From an uncultured Glaciecola sp. (GTDB lineage Bacteria > Pseudomonadota > Gammaproteobacteria > Enterobacterales > Alteromonadaceae), in assembly GCA_905479945.1 (NCBI GenBank), contig CAJQOP010000001.1, forward strand, positions 1-64,000: a stretch of DNA of 64,000 nucleotides, read 5' to 3'. The translations under genes and the position numbers were made by a program. This document shows, in pieces, positions 19,211-28,225 of this stretch. Each line of letters starts with the position of its first letter. The first letter of the stretch is position 1. The notes under the pieces were generated by a model. It saw nothing but the letters and a program-made list of their open reading frames with translations. It did not search any database and was not told the DNA's origin.

Positions 19211-19217
19211 TAAATTT

Positions 19218-19240
19218 GGGGCTGAATTTCAAACAGCCCC
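19218..19240 (+). terminator. rdgC terminator-like hairpin
   Basis: GGGGCTG and CAGCCCC pair across a 9-base loop just after the rdgC stop. The following run is AT-rich (AATTATGTAATTTTATT) rather than a pure T-run. Confidence 0.6.
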
Positions 19241-19265
19241 AATTATGTAATTTTATTACGTAAAT

Positions 19266-19442
19266 ATGAAAGCTGCACCAAAACAATACACAACCATAGA
19301 AAAGCACTCCAAACAATCCCCAACTTGGCGCAAAACCACCAAAACAGTGCAGCGCAATATAATCAGCGATATTGTAAACAATGTTAAATACTCATCAAAA
19401 AGCATCAAGACCTGTAAACAATACGTAATTAAATTACATTAA
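19266..19442 (+). CDS. Possible small basic ORF, 58 aa
   Basis: An open frame begins MKAAPKQYTTIEKHSKQ and continues for 58 codons to TAA, with a second TAA at once. The product would be strongly basic, with only one Asp and one Glu. The coding strand is G-poor and C/A-rich, unlike its AT-rich surroundings. No ribosome site is seen and no family is recognised, so it could be chance or the trace of a structured RNA: GCTGCAC at 19272 and GTGCAGC at 19348 are complementary. Confidence 0.22.
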   Translation: MKAAPKQYTTIEKHSKQSPTWRKTTKTVQRNIISDIVNNVKYSSKSIKTCKQYVIKLH

Positions 19443-19649
19443 TAATATTAAATAATGACTTATTTTCATTTTTTTGTAATTTAATTACAAAAAAGACTAG
19501 ATCTCCACTTTTAATTCAGTACTATTCTTCAGGCAGCAATGTTGTTGCACTTTTATATAAGTGTTAATTATTTTAAAAAACTTACTTTTGAGTAACTTAT
19601 TTTTAATCACTTATTACTTTTGAAAATTTATTAATCCTGGGATATACAC
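19443..19649. other. AT-rich region upstream of the DUF3718-like gene
   Basis: This AT-rich stretch holds a perfect palindrome at 19471-19493 (TTTTTGTAATT and AATTACAAAAA around one base), which may be an operator or weak bidirectional terminator. No gene is seen. Confidence 0.5.
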
Positions 19650-20096
19650 ATGAAAATTTTATTTACGTCAATCGCTATTGCGACTATTGCTTTTACTTCT
19701 TCAGTATCAGCTACCAATGTTCAAATTCGTCCAGCTGACGATACTTTCGAAACTAAAGTATGCTACGCAGCAGCAACTCAAAGCCTCAAAGCAGCTTATA
19801 ACTTGGTAAAAGAAAGCGATGAGAACTTGAATCGTTTTACTAGTTTATTAACTTGTAACGGCAAATCTCTGGCTCGTACGGCAAAAACATTCAAAAAAGC
19901 ACAAAGCCCTGCAGTCAGAAAAGTAAGGTTTGTTACTGATGACGCAGCAGCTTCAAAAATTTGCTTAGATGCCGTTATTTTTGGTGTTAACATTGCATTA
20001 GAAAAGCATGGTGTAAAGAATGAAAACATCATCTGTAATAATTTAAATATTAACTCTTTTGCAAAGAGATTCGCTGGAAAATCAGTCGCTTTATAG
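19650..20096 (+). CDS. Small secreted protein with two related Cys repeats, DUF3718-like
   Basis: A 148-aa protein with a clear signal peptide (ILFTSIAIATIAFTSSVSA). The mature part has two similar halves: KVCYAAATQSLKAAYNL ... LLTCNG ... LARTAKTF, and KICLDAVIFGVNIALEK ... IICNN ... FAKRFAG. Each has two cysteines likely to form a disulphide. This pattern resembles DUF3718 proteins of Alteromonadales, doubled. Function is unknown. It stands alone, with long AT-rich DNA upstream, which suggests its own regulation. Confidence 0.6.
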   Translation: MKILFTSIAIATIAFTSSVSATNVQIRPADDTFETKVCYAAATQSLKAAYNLVKESDENLNRFTSLLTCNGKSLARTAKTFKKAQSPAVRKVRFVTDDAAASKICLDAVIFGVNIALEKHGVKNENIICNNLNINSFAKRFAGKSVAL

Positions 20097-20204
20097 CGCA
20101 TAGATTCGGAACAGGATAGTTCCCAGCAAATCCTGATTTGGTGGATGGTGGTGACGCATACGTATGTCACATCATTTGCCATCCAGAGACAGCAGTTCTT
20201 GCAC

Positions 20205-20431
20205 TTATTTTAATTCTCCTGGCGAAACATCCCCTTCATAGATGTAAACATAGACAGCTTTCTGGCTGAAAAACCAGTAACAAAAGAGTCACCTTCTCGG
20301 CCACTGGCGTATTTGTAATGATATTCTCCGAAACCTTGCATACTTAAGCATCTGTAAGGCTTATATTTAGTCCATTTTTGCATTAGGACTAGCATCTCAA
20401 GAGCGTCCTTTTTCCTATTTTCATTTTCTAT
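20205..20431 (-). pseudogene. Decayed DUF1801-like gene fragment
   Basis: On the minus strand an open frame reads NRKKDALEMLVLMQKW ... MQGFGEYHYKYASGREGDSF and VTGFSARK, which matches the core of DUF1801 proteins (GFG-YHYKY-SGREGD-FSPRK). After SARK the family would continue with a beta strand. The same frame instead gives unrelated residues and a stop, while a different frame resumes with AVYVYIYEGD before stopping at 20205. The N-terminal part is lost behind a TAG. This is best read as a truncated, frameshifted relic. Confidence 0.55.
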
Positions 20432-20512
20432 CTATTAAGGCGGTAACCATGATAACGCTCCTAACGGGAATGGCTTCTCGATTTTTATGTGTCTTGCAGA
20501 ACAGCAAAAACT
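20432..20512. other. Short region with no confident gene
   Basis: A 21-codon frame (ATG 20450 to TAA 20515) is preceded by AAGGCGG, a fair ribosome site, but it matches nothing and is probably chance. Confidence 0.2.
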
Positions 20513-20540
20513 AAAAAGCTCAGTAAATACTGAGCTTTTT
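20513..20540. terminator. Bidirectional terminator after the HDOD gene
   Basis: AAAAAGCTCAGTA and TACTGAGCTTTTT form a perfect 13-bp stem around two bases, with A and T runs on both sides. It closes the HDOD gene on the minus strand. Confidence 0.88.
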
Positions 20541-20563
20541 TAAGACTAGTAGAAACAATTCAA

Positions 20564-21397
20564 TTACGCAAAAATAGCTTTTGCGTTATCTCTCATTTCT
20601 GCAAACTCAGGGGTTTGATACTGTTCAATATCGGTGAAGATACCTTTTTCCATAGCTAAAGTGAGTATTTCATCACCATTGTCTGCTTTATTAGCTAAAG
20701 CAGCGCCAATACGGACAAAGTCGATATAGCTTATTTCTGGCTCTGAAAAATCTAAGTTTCTCCAATGCTCCGCACATTGAATAAATATGTCACTAAATTT
20801 CCATTCTCTCATGATGCTGCCACCGATACGGCCAGATAGTTTTTCAATCGCGACCTCCAAAAAGGTAGGATTGGCGAAAACACTGTCGTGACGTTCAGCT
20901 TCGGTCAGCACTGGTAAAGCACCAATATTGGCGACTAAAGCAGAAAGCGTAATGGTATCCAAACTTAAATTTTTCTTGCCCGTAGCTGCTTGATAGGTTA
21001 ACAGCGCTGCCATTGAATTAGAAACAATATCAATCGTATCTGTCCACATCCGACTCATGTACTTCTTAACAATTTCATTTTTAGAAACGAAGAGTTGTTC
21101 CATTGCTAAAGCGGTTGCAATATTTTTAACTTGAAATAAACCAATCCGAGTTACCGCCTGTGTTGTAGAGGTAACTTTAATAGTGCGCCCTAAGTAAGCA
21201 CTATTGGAAATCTTAATCATTCTAGCACTCAACGAGGGGTCTTGGCCGACAACATCAGCCATGCCATTTAGATTTATGTTTGGATCATCAGCTGACTTCC
21301 TCACTTTTAATGCAATTGCAGGAAGCGTGGGAAGAACCAAGGTATCGTTATTGATTTTCTCGACTAATATGGTTAACAGTGCATTTTGCGTAGACAT
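20564..21397 (-). CDS. HDOD domain protein
   Basis: A 277-aa protein whose first 200 residues form an HDOD domain: LPTLPAIALKVRKSADDPN, VVGQDPSLSARMIKISNSAYLG and TQAVTRIGLFQVKNIATALAME. This domain is related to HD hydrolases but lacks their metal-binding histidines; such proteins act in signalling or stress responses. No other output domain is seen. It lies alone, with its promoter in the AT-rich stretch 21398-21460. Confidence 0.88.
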   Translation of the reverse strand: MSTQNALLTILVEKINNDTLVLPTLPAIALKVRKSADDPNINLNGMADVVGQDPSLSARMIKISNSAYLGRTIKVTSTTQAVTRIGLFQVKNIATALAMEQLFVSKNEIVKKYMSRMWTDTIDIVSNSMAALLTYQAATGKKNLSLDTITLSALVANIGALPVLTEAERHDSVFANPTFLEVAIEKLSGRIGGSIMREWKFSDIFIQCAEHWRNLDFSEPEISYIDFVRIGAALANKADNGDEILTLAMEKGIFTDIEQYQTPEFAEMRDNAKAIFA

Positions 21398-21539
21398 GGA
21401 AATGGAGCCTTATATATTAATATTCTATCGACCAAAGTATTTGTACTCTAATTAAGTTTCGAGCGTCACAAAAACTTACTATTATGCTCGGAGTACTACT
21501 ATTACCTGCTGCTCATGCGCTCGGCGGTCAACAGGATTT

Positions 21540-21902
21540 CTAACTTTTCAAGTTTTCTTGGTAAGGCGGCCAGCCTAGTGCCTTACCGGCTAAAACGTGT
21601 AAATGTATATGATAAACGGTTTGTCCACCGTCCTGATTACAATTCATCACAGTGCGAAAACCTTGTTCTGCGACACCAAAGTCTTTTGCGACTATTGCCG
21701 CGACTCGATGCATATAACCGACAAGTGCTTCATCTTCTAAAGTAATGTCATTGGTTGTCGCAATTGCCTTTTTTGGAATCACGAGAAAATGCACTGGAGC
21801 TTGAGGGCTAATGTCCTTAAACGCTAATACTCTCTCGTCTTCAAACAATATATCGGCAGGTATTTCTTTATTAATAATTTTTGTAAATATTGTTTCACTC
21901 AT
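21540..21902 (-). CDS. hinT: HIT-family purine nucleoside phosphoramidase HinT
   Basis: A 120-aa histidine triad protein with FTKIINKEIPADILFEDERVL at the start and the catalytic HIHLHVLAG motif (about residues 98-106) after GQTVYHIH. HinT hydrolyses nucleoside phosphoramidates such as lysyl-AMP. The length is normal. It is on the same strand as uppP, 46 bases downstream of it, and may be read from the same transcript. Confidence 0.93.
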   Translation of the reverse strand: MSETIFTKIINKEIPADILFEDERVLAFKDISPQAPVHFLVIPKKAIATTNDITLEDEALVGYMHRVAAIVAKDFGVAEQGFRTVMNCNQDGGQTVYHIHLHVLAGKALGWPPYQENLKS

Positions 21903-21948
21903 AGTAACAGTCCTCTTATTAAACGGCTGACTAATTTGCGTATATAAA

Positions 21949-22749
21949 TCAACCTAAAACTATGTATAACAATACGAAACCTAATGCTAATCGATAAATA
22001 ACAAAAGGAAGCATACCAATTCTTGATATCCAACTAAGGAACAAAAATATACACAAGTACGCAGCTACAAAAGAAAACCCTGCACCATAAAGCAGTTCAT
22101 TCCAATTGACTTGTGAAGTACTTTCCAATAAGCCAATAACAGAAAAAAGGCCGGCTCCCAAAATGATCGGAATCGACAATAAAAACGAAAATTTTGCAGT
22201 GCTCTCTCTGTCTAGCCCTAGCATAAGTCCTGCCGTCATAGTGATGCCAGAACGCGATGTCCCTGGGATGATAGCTAGAGCTTGGGCTAAGCCGATAATG
22301 ACAGCTTCCTTTACACCTATTTTTCCAATGGTTTTGGTTTGCTTGGCTTTAACATCTGCAAACCATAACAACAGACCAAAGACGATCGTTGTTATCGCAA
22401 TCACTAGTGCTTCTCTGGCGTAGAGGGCAACCCAATCTTTCATTAAATAGCCAAATATGACACCAGGAATAGTACCAATAATAATCATCCAGGCCAATTT
22501 GCTTTCTGCAGTCTGTTGGTTTGACATACCGTGTTTGAAAAAAGCGATTGTCAAGGTAACAATATCACTTCTGAAGTAAATCATAACGGCAAGTAGGCTG
22601 CCGACATGCACTGCTACATCGAACGCAAGGCCTTGATTCCGCCACCCTAAAATTTCGGCAGGTAAAATTAAATGAGCGGAGCTGGAAATAGGTAAAAATT
22701 CAGTTAAGCCTTGAATAATCGCCAAAATAATAATTTCAAAAAACGTCAT
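21949..22749 (-). CDS. uppP: Undecaprenyl-diphosphatase UppP (BacA)
   Basis: A 266-aa membrane protein with about eight helices. It has the two family motifs: QGLTEFLPISSSAHLIL near residue 15 and PGTSRSGITMTAGLMLGLDRE near 160. It recycles the undecaprenyl carrier lipid for peptidoglycan synthesis. The gene starts 2 bases after the folK stop, so folB-folK-uppP is an operon. Confidence 0.96.
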   Translation of the reverse strand: MTFFEIIILAIIQGLTEFLPISSSAHLILPAEILGWRNQGLAFDVAVHVGSLLAVMIYFRSDIVTLTIAFFKHGMSNQQTAESKLAWMIIIGTIPGVIFGYLMKDWVALYAREALVIAITTIVFGLLLWFADVKAKQTKTIGKIGVKEAVIIGLAQALAIIPGTSRSGITMTAGLMLGLDRESTAKFSFLLSIPIILGAGLFSVIGLLESTSQVNWNELLYGAGFSFVAAYLCIFLFLSWISRIGMLPFVIYRLALGFVLLYIVLG

Positions 22750-22751
22750 GT

Positions 22752-23249
22752 TTACTTATTGCTCCATGTGTACTCTGCTAGCCACAAGTTTTGCTTTTGC
22801 TTGTCGTATTGCTGCCAAAGGGTTTGATATGATTGCTTAACTATCGGATGAATAATATGGGGTACTAAATCTGCTAAAGGCCTCAGGACAAAAGCATTAT
22901 AAAGTATTTCTTCTCTTGGCAAAACTACCGGGGTTTTAACTATGCAGTTATCATACGTAAGTAAATCGAGATCTAAGGTTCTGGAAGCAAATTTTTCCTC
23001 CCCTCGTATTCTTCCATTTTGATCTTCAATGTACTTGAGCACTTCACAAACACCACCAATGCTCAAATCTGTTTTTGCCGAAACCACGAGATTAAAGAAA
23101 GTATTACCTTTAAATCCAACTGCTTCGCTCTCGTATACTGGCGATAATTGGACATCAACAAAGGCATGCGATAAACCTGACAGTCCCGCATCTGTGTTTT
23201 TTGTTTTATCAATATTCGAACCAACACTGATTAGAATAAAATGAGACAC
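22752..23249 (-). CDS. folK: HPPK, 2-amino-4-hydroxy-6-hydroxymethyldihydropteridine diphosphokinase
   Basis: A 165-aa protein with SVGSNI at the start, VSPVYES-like LSPVYESEAVG, FFNLVVSAKT and the pyrophosphokinase signature RTLDLDLLTYDN. It makes the diphosphate used in dihydropteroate synthesis. It starts with GTG within TAGTG, overlapping the folB stop by one base, which is a translational-coupling arrangement. Confidence 0.94.
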   Translation of the reverse strand: MSHFILISVGSNIDKTKNTDAGLSGLSHAFVDVQLSPVYESEAVGFKGNTFFNLVVSAKTDLSIGGVCEVLKYIEDQNGRIRGEEKFASRTLDLDLLTYDNCIVKTPVVLPREEILYNAFVLRPLADLVPHIIHPIVKQSYQTLWQQYDKQKQNLWLAEYTWSNK

Positions 23250-23602
23250 TAAGTGCGTTCTCTGGTCATAGTAACAGCGACATTTTCAGCTTCTTTGAGA
23301 ATATCCGGCTTGTTCACGGTTAAGGTAACTTTATGCGGATTGAATTCGGCAAGTATCATCTCGACCATCTCTTTGGCTAACGCTTCCAACAAAAAGTACG
23401 AAGATTCTCCTGCTATGTCAGCGAGTCTCTGGGCTACTTTACCGTAATCGATAGTATTTTTCACGTCATCAGTATCCGCAGCCACAGCTAGATCCGTATG
23501 CATATCAACATCTAATATCAATCGTTGTTTGGCATGACGTTCAAAATCAAATACACCTATAAGTGCGTGAACAGTCAAGCCTTGTATTTTAACTAAATCC
23601 AT
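23249..23602 (-). CDS. folB: Dihydroneopterin aldolase
   Basis: A 117-aa protein with VKIQGLTVHALIGVFDFERHAKQRLILDVDMHTD, DYGKVAQRLADIAGESSYFLLEALAKEM and the closing VTLTVNKPDIL. It converts dihydroneopterin to the FolK substrate. It is the first gene of folB-folK-uppP and is divergent from plsY, 83 bases apart, as in many gammaproteobacteria. Confidence 0.95.
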   Translation of the reverse strand: MDLVKIQGLTVHALIGVFDFERHAKQRLILDVDMHTDLAVAADTDDVKNTIDYGKVAQRLADIAGESSYFLLEALAKEMVEMILAEFNPHKVTLTVNKPDILKEAENVAVTMTRERT

Positions 23603-23685
23603 GACAATAATTTAATCGCCTAGCGATTTTTTTCACCTTCGAGTAATCTAACGCTAAGTGTAACCGCAACTCAGGGACCAAGTAT

Positions 23686-24288
23686 ATGATTTCATTTACT
23701 GTGATGATGATTATTGCCGCTTATCTACTTGGTTCTATTTCCAGTGCCATTGTAGTTTGCTACCTTTTTGGTAAAGGTGACCCAAGAACTCAAGGTTCAG
23801 GCAATCCTGGTGCAACCAATGTACTCCGTATTGCTGGCCCATTTGCGGCTGTATTAGTCTTAACATTCGATATATTGAAGGGCACAATTAGTGTATATGC
23901 CGCGTTTCGATTAGGGCTTGATGCACTTCCACTCGGTATAGTCGCTATAGCGGCCTGCATAGGGCATATGTTTCCAATATTTTTTAAGTTTAAAGGCGGT
24001 AAAGGCGTTGCTACAGCGCTTGGTTGTTTGTTTTCATTAGGGTTCGATTTGGCAGGTTTGTTACTTGGGACATGGTTATTGGTGATCTTAATAACAGGAT
24101 ATTCTTCAGTCGCGGCTATTTTAACAGTCACGTTAGCACCTCTTTACACTTTATTTCTAAAGCCCGAGTATTTATATTCAGTGTTGATGCTGTCTATTCT
24201 CATCGTTTTGCAACACCGCCAAAACATTCAACGATTGTATCGAGGCGAAGAAAGTAAAGTTTGGAAGAAAGGCAAGGTTAACGAGTAA
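23686..24288 (+). CDS. plsY: Acyl-phosphate:glycerol-3-phosphate acyltransferase PlsY
   Basis: A 200-aa protein with five membrane helices. It has the PlsY motifs [30 protein letters not shown] and [12 protein letters not shown], plus a basic tail. It transfers acyl groups from acyl-phosphate to glycerol-3-phosphate, the first step of phospholipid synthesis. It is divergent from folB and convergent with tsaD. Confidence 0.95.
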   Translation: MISFTVMMIIAAYLLGSISSAIVVCYLFGKGDPRTQGSGNPGATNVLRIAGPFAAVLVLTFDILKGTISVYAAFRLGLDALPLGIVAIAACIGHMFPIFFKFKGGKGVATALGCLFSLGFDLAGLLLGTWLLVILITGYSSVAAILTVTLAPLYTLFLKPEYLYSVLMLSILIVLQHRQNIQRLYRGEESKVWKKGKVNE

Positions 24289-24389
24289 GCTTACTTACCT
24301 AACAAACTCCGCCAACTAAAAAGCCATAAACCACTTGGCTATATTGAACCTCCAAACGAATGTCTGTTGACTCGCAGGGCAATACTAAA

Positions 24390-25403
24390 TCAGATAGCTG
24401 GCAATGAATCTAGTGACCACCGCGGCATAGCTTTAGTGTCTAAACCCACAGACTCTCCCGCCAATATACGCTGGGCACCAGCAAACGCTATCATGGCACC
24501 GTTATCCGTGCAGTATTCAAAAGCAGGATAAAACACTTCTATTCCCTTGCGACGGTTCAACTCTTGTAAAGACGCTCTTAACTGTTTGTTAGCACTAACA
24601 CCGCCAGCAATAACTAAGCGTTTTTGACCGGTTTGTTTCAAGGCGCGCTGACACTTTATTAATAAGGTGTCTACAACAGCCTCTTGAAATGCCAGGGCGA
24701 TGTTAGCTTTTGTTTGATCGCTTCCATCACAAGCACGAATTGTGTTTGCTGCAAATGTTTTTAGCCCACTGAAACTCATATCTAAACCCGGCCTGTTAGT
24801 CATTGGGCGGGGGAAATTGTAATGTCCCGGTTCTCCTTTCTCAGCTAGCTTTGCTAATAGTGGTCCCCCCGGATAATCGAGACCAAGAAGTTTAGCGGTT
24901 TTATCGAAAGCTTCACCTGCTGCATCATCTAACGATTCACCTAGCACCTTATATTGCCCAATGCCTTGCACATCAACGATCATGCTATGACCGCCTGATA
25001 CTAATAAAGCGATAAAAGGAAATGGAGGTGGATTATCATCTAGCATTGGCGCCAGCAAGTGGCCTTCCATATGATGCACACCGCAGGCTGGAACCCCCCA
25101 AGCGTAGGCTAAACTTCTACCTACTGACGAACCAACCAACAAAGCACCTACTAGACCAGGGCCGCGTGTGAATGCGACCCCGTCTATATCAGCGGATTTA
25201 AGTCCAGCATTTTCTATCGTGCGTTTGATTAAAGGTACTATTTTTCGAACGTGATCACGCGAAGCTAACTCCGGCACCACTCCACCATAATCAGCATGCA
25301 ACTTCACTTGACTATAAAGTTCATGTGATAATAAACCATGGTCAGTGTCGTAAATCGCAACACCGGTTTCGTCGCAAGACGTTTCTATGCCCAGAATTTT
25401 CAT
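24390..25403 (-). CDS. tsaD: tRNA threonylcarbamoyladenosine synthesis protein TsaD
   Basis: A 337-aa ASKHA-fold protein starting [19 protein letters not shown]. It has the metal-binding [34 protein letters not shown] and the C-terminal FAGAQRI. With TsaB and TsaE it builds t6A37 in ANN-decoding tRNAs. It is divergent from rpsU, the classic gammaproteobacterial arrangement. Confidence 0.96.
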   Translation of the reverse strand: MKILGIETSCDETGVAIYDTDHGLLSHELYSQVKLHADYGGVVPELASRDHVRKIVPLIKRTIENAGLKSADIDGVAFTRGPGLVGALLVGSSVGRSLAYAWGVPACGVHHMEGHLLAPMLDDNPPPFPFIALLVSGGHSMIVDVQGIGQYKVLGESLDDAAGEAFDKTAKLLGLDYPGGPLLAKLAEKGEPGHYNFPRPMTNRPGLDMSFSGLKTFAANTIRACDGSDQTKANIALAFQEAVVDTLLIKCQRALKQTGQKRLVIAGGVSANKQLRASLQELNRRKGIEVFYPAFEYCTDNGAMIAFAGAQRILAGESVGLDTKAMPRWSLDSLPAI

Positions 25404-25585
25404 GTAAATACTCAGTAAAAAATATAGCTTAGTGCTTTATAATAGTTTTTTCAGTAACTTACGTTGAAACGACTGAAAAAGCAGTAAATTTGGCCATGAT
25501 CACAGTGCAATCGGCGAGGCGCTAGTATATACTGCGCATCGCTGACGGAAAACCAACAAAATTGAATATTTTTGTACTAATTTAC

Positions 25586-25614
25586 TTTACAAGCCTATGT
25601 AAAAGTTTTAGTAT
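25586..25614 (+). promoter_or_regulatory. Sigma-70 type promoter of the rpsU operon
   Basis: TTTACA (25586-25591), 17 bases, then TAGTAT (25609-25614), about 70 bases before the rpsU start. This matches the sigma-70 consensus at 9 of 12 positions with ideal spacing. Confidence 0.6.
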
Positions 25615-25684
25615 TCCGCACCATTTTTTAAGCCCGGGTAATAAAACATACCTGGTAGATAAAACATCTTAAGGTGATGAATTA

Positions 25685-25900
25685 ATGCCAATCGTGAAAG
25701 TAAGAGATAACGAACCGTTTGATATCGCGCTTAGACGCTTCAAACGCTCATGTGAGAAAGCTGGTGTACTATCTGAAGTTCGCCGTCGCGAATTTTTCGA
25801 AAAGCCAACTTGGGAACGCAAGCGCAAGAAAGCTGCTGCTAAAAAGCGTCACATGAAAAAGTTAGCTCGCGAAAACGCACGTCGTATCAAGTTATACTAA
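25685..25900 (+). CDS. rpsU: 30S ribosomal protein bS21
   Basis: A 71-aa very basic protein, [20 protein letters not shown], with the C-terminal [18 protein letters not shown]. It is the small-subunit protein needed for initiation on natural mRNAs. AAGGTGATG just upstream of the start is a good ribosome site. It heads the rpsU-yqeY-dnaG-rpoD group. Confidence 0.98.
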   Translation: MPIVKVRDNEPFDIALRRFKRSCEKAGVLSEVRRREFFEKPTWERKRKKAAAKKRHMKKLARENARRIKLY

Positions 25901-25943
25901 TTCCGAAAAGTACAACTTAACTGGTCTCGAGCCAATTAAATTC

Positions 25944-25974
25944 AAAACGGGCGTCTTTATGACGTCCGTTTTTG
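25944..25974 (+). terminator. Attenuator-like hairpin after rpsU
   Basis: AAAACGG-CGTC and GACG-CCGTTTTT pair (one mismatch) across TTTAT, followed by TTTTTG. It lies between rpsU and yqeY, like the internal terminator of the E. coli rpsU-dnaG-rpoD operon, and should lower downstream expression. Confidence 0.75.
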
Positions 25975-26010
25975 TTTCTGCAGAACCAAAAATATCGAAG
26001 GTATAGATTG

Positions 26011-26454
26011 ATGACTTTACTAGAAACCTTAAAAGAAGCGCAAAAAGACGCGATGCGTGCGAAAGCCAAACTAACGCTTAAAACAATTAGAATGGCATTA
26101 GCTGCCGTCAAACAACGTGAAGTTGATGAGCGGATTGAATTGAACGATACAGATGTGCTTGCTATTTTAACCAAAATGGTTAAGCAACGTAAAGAATCTA
26201 TCACTCTATTCAAAGAAGCTAAACGACAAGATCTAGTCGATATTGAAGAAGAAGAAATAGTAGTGTTAACTCGTTTCTTGCCTCAAGCTTTGACCACGGA
26301 AGAAATCAATGCATTAATCGATGAAGCAATGTCAGCGACCGGTGCTACTACTATGCAGGACATGGGTAAAGTCATGGGCTGGTTAAAACCGCGAGTCACG
26401 GGTAGAGCAGATATGGGCGCAGTGAGTGGAAGTATCAAAGCAAAACTGAATTAA
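26011..26454 (+). CDS. GatB/YqeY domain protein
   Basis: A 147-aa YqeY-type protein: LLETLKEAQKDAMRAKAKLTLKTIRMALAAVKQREVD, TILTKMVKQRKESI-like region and MGKVMGWLKPRVTGRADM. The family shares the tail domain of GatB and probably has a tRNA-related role. The start ATG at 26011 fits the family length; the open frame extends further upstream without support. It lies between rpsU and dnaG, a common insertion outside enterics, and its stop is one base from the dnaG start. Confidence 0.92.
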   Translation: MTLLETLKEAQKDAMRAKAKLTLKTIRMALAAVKQREVDERIELNDTDVLAILTKMVKQRKESITLFKEAKRQDLVDIEEEEIVVLTRFLPQALTTEEINALIDEAMSATGATTMQDMGKVMGWLKPRVTGRADMGAVSGSIKAKLN

Positions 26455-26455
26455 A

Positions 26456-28225
26456 GTGACTGGACGCATCCCAAGAGATTTCATCGATGACCTTATTGCT
26501 AGAAGCGATATCGTTGATATCATTGATGCGCGCGTAAAGTTAAAAAAGGCCGGTAAAAACCATCAAGCATGTTGTCCATTTCATAACGAAAAGAGCCCTT
26601 CATTCTCAGTGAGTCAAGAAAAGCAGTTTTATTACTGCTTTGGCTGCGGCGCAAAAGGCAACATCATTAGCTTTTTAATGGAATTTGATCGTCTTGAATT
26701 TCCTGAAGCGATAGAAGAGTTAGCGAAAATCTATGGCGTTGATGTACCAAGAGAAAAAGGTGGCGCTCCAGCACCTACAGCACAGCAAAAAAGCCAGCGA
26801 GAGCAAGACTACTTATTGATGGAATCAGTCACTCGTTACTTCCAGCATCAATTGAAACACCATTCGCAAGCGCCTGAAGTTATTGAGTACCTCAAAGGTC
26901 GCGGCTTGAGTGGTGATATTGTGAAAGCTTGGGATATGGGCTTTGCCCCACCCGAGTGGGATTCTGTCTTGCGTACTTTTGGTACAGACGATCACAAACA
27001 ATCGCGATTACTTGAATTAAAGCTCATTACAGAAAATGATAATAAGCGCAGATTCGATTTTTTTCGTAATCGGGTCATGTTCCCCATCCGCGATAAGCGA
27101 GGTCGTGTTGTTGGCTTTGGTGGCCGGGTTATGCAGGATGATGGTCCAAAGTATCTCAACAGCCCTGAAACCCCAATTTTCCATAAAGGATTCGAATTAT
27201 TTGGTCTGTACCAAGCACGTAAAAACAATCGAAAGTTAGACCGATTGTTAGTTGTTGAAGGTTATATGGATGTTGTTGCACTTAGTCAGTTTGACATTCA
27301 ATATGCTGTCGCAGCCCTAGGCACAGCGACGACACCAGAACATATTCAAGCGATGTTCAAGTCTACGTCTGAAATTGTTTGTTGTTATGATGGCGATAGA
27401 GCAGGTCGCGAAGCTGCGTGGCGCGCGCTCGAAAATGCCCTGCCATTTTTGAAAGATGGCGTAGCAATGAAGTTCTTATTCTTACCCGATGGAGAAGATC
27501 CAGACACCATGGTAAGAAAAATTGGCAAAGAAGCATTCGAAGAATTGCTCATTGATGCGGTTCCATTATCTAAATTCTTCTTCGACAATTTATTCAAACG
27601 CCATTCAGTTTCTTCAAATGAAGGAAAAGCTGCTTTAAAAGCCGAAGCGGTGCCTTTGATCGAAAAGATTCAAGGCGAAAATCAACGTGAGTTGTTGATG
27701 GACGATTTGGAAAAGCTTGCTGGAGATATTAATAAGCGTGACGAGAAAAAAGCAATAGAGAATGCGAACAGCCGTAAAGCGCCTCGAAAAATAGATTTCA
27801 AAACACCACAAAAAATTAAGCAATCACCATTGCGAATGTTGCTAAGGCTTCTTATGGACTCCCCTCAATTGGCATCTGAATGTCTGAATGTTAAATTTGC
27901 TGCACTAAAGAATACAGCGATCTCTGGCATGCCGTTACTAATCGACCTGCACGCCTATTGTTATGCTAATCCAAAAGCAAATACAGGAATGGTGCTTGAA
28001 GCTTTTCGTGACCATGCAAACATAAAGCACCTCGCACAGTTATTAGAAAGCGACTTATTGTCTGGCAATATGAATGTTAAAGCCGAATACCTTGCTTGTT
28101 TTAAGAAATTAATTAACTCCCATTTTAGCGCTCGTTTAGATGAGCTCATGGCAAAAGCCAAGTTTTCAGAGTTGTCTGAACAAGAGCAACAAGAATTGAC
28201 ACTTTTAATCCAGAAACTAAATTAG
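26456..28225 (+). CDS. dnaG: DNA primase DnaG
   Basis: A 589-aa primase. The CHC2 zinc finger is at about residues 39-66 (CCPFHNEKSPSFSV ... YYCFGCGAKGN) and the catalytic core has RFDFFRNRVMFPI. The TOPRIM domain has LLVVEGYMDVVAL and CCYDGDRAGREA, and a helical C-terminal DnaB-binding region closes it. The start is GTG (26456), giving (M)TGRIPRDFIDDLIARSDIVD as in other DnaG proteins. It lies one base after the yqeY stop, so translation is likely coupled. Confidence 0.97.
   Translation: MTGRIPRDFIDDLIARSDIVDIIDARVKLKKAGKNHQACCPFHNEKSPSFSVSQEKQFYYCFGCGAKGNIISFLMEFDRLEFPEAIEELAKIYGVDVPREKGGAPAPTAQQKSQREQDYLLMESVTRYFQHQLKHHSQAPEVIEYLKGRGLSGDIVKAWDMGFAPPEWDSVLRTFGTDDHKQSRLLELKLITENDNKRRFDFFRNRVMFPIRDKRGRVVGFGGRVMQDDGPKYLNSPETPIFHKGFELFGLYQARKNNRKLDRLLVVEGYMDVVALSQFDIQYAVAALGTATTPEHIQAMFKSTSEIVCCYDGDRAGREAAWRALENALPFLKDGVAMKFLFLPDGEDPDTMVRKIGKEAFEELLIDAVPLSKFFFDNLFKRHSVSSNEGKAALKAEAVPLIEKIQGENQRELLMDDLEKLAGDINKRDEKKAIENANSRKAPRKIDFKTPQKIKQSPLRMLLRLLMDSPQLASECLNVKFAALKNTAISGMPLLIDLHAYCYANPKANTGMVLEAFRDHANIKHLAQLLESDLLSGNMNVKAEYLACFKKLINSHFSARLDELMAKAKFSELSEQEQQELTLLIQKLN

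Noticed and set aside
21484-21543. 19-codon frame ending LLLPAAHALGGQQDF
   Set aside because: It looks like the end of a signal peptide but is too short, has no upstream frame and overlaps the hinT 3' end; taken as chance.
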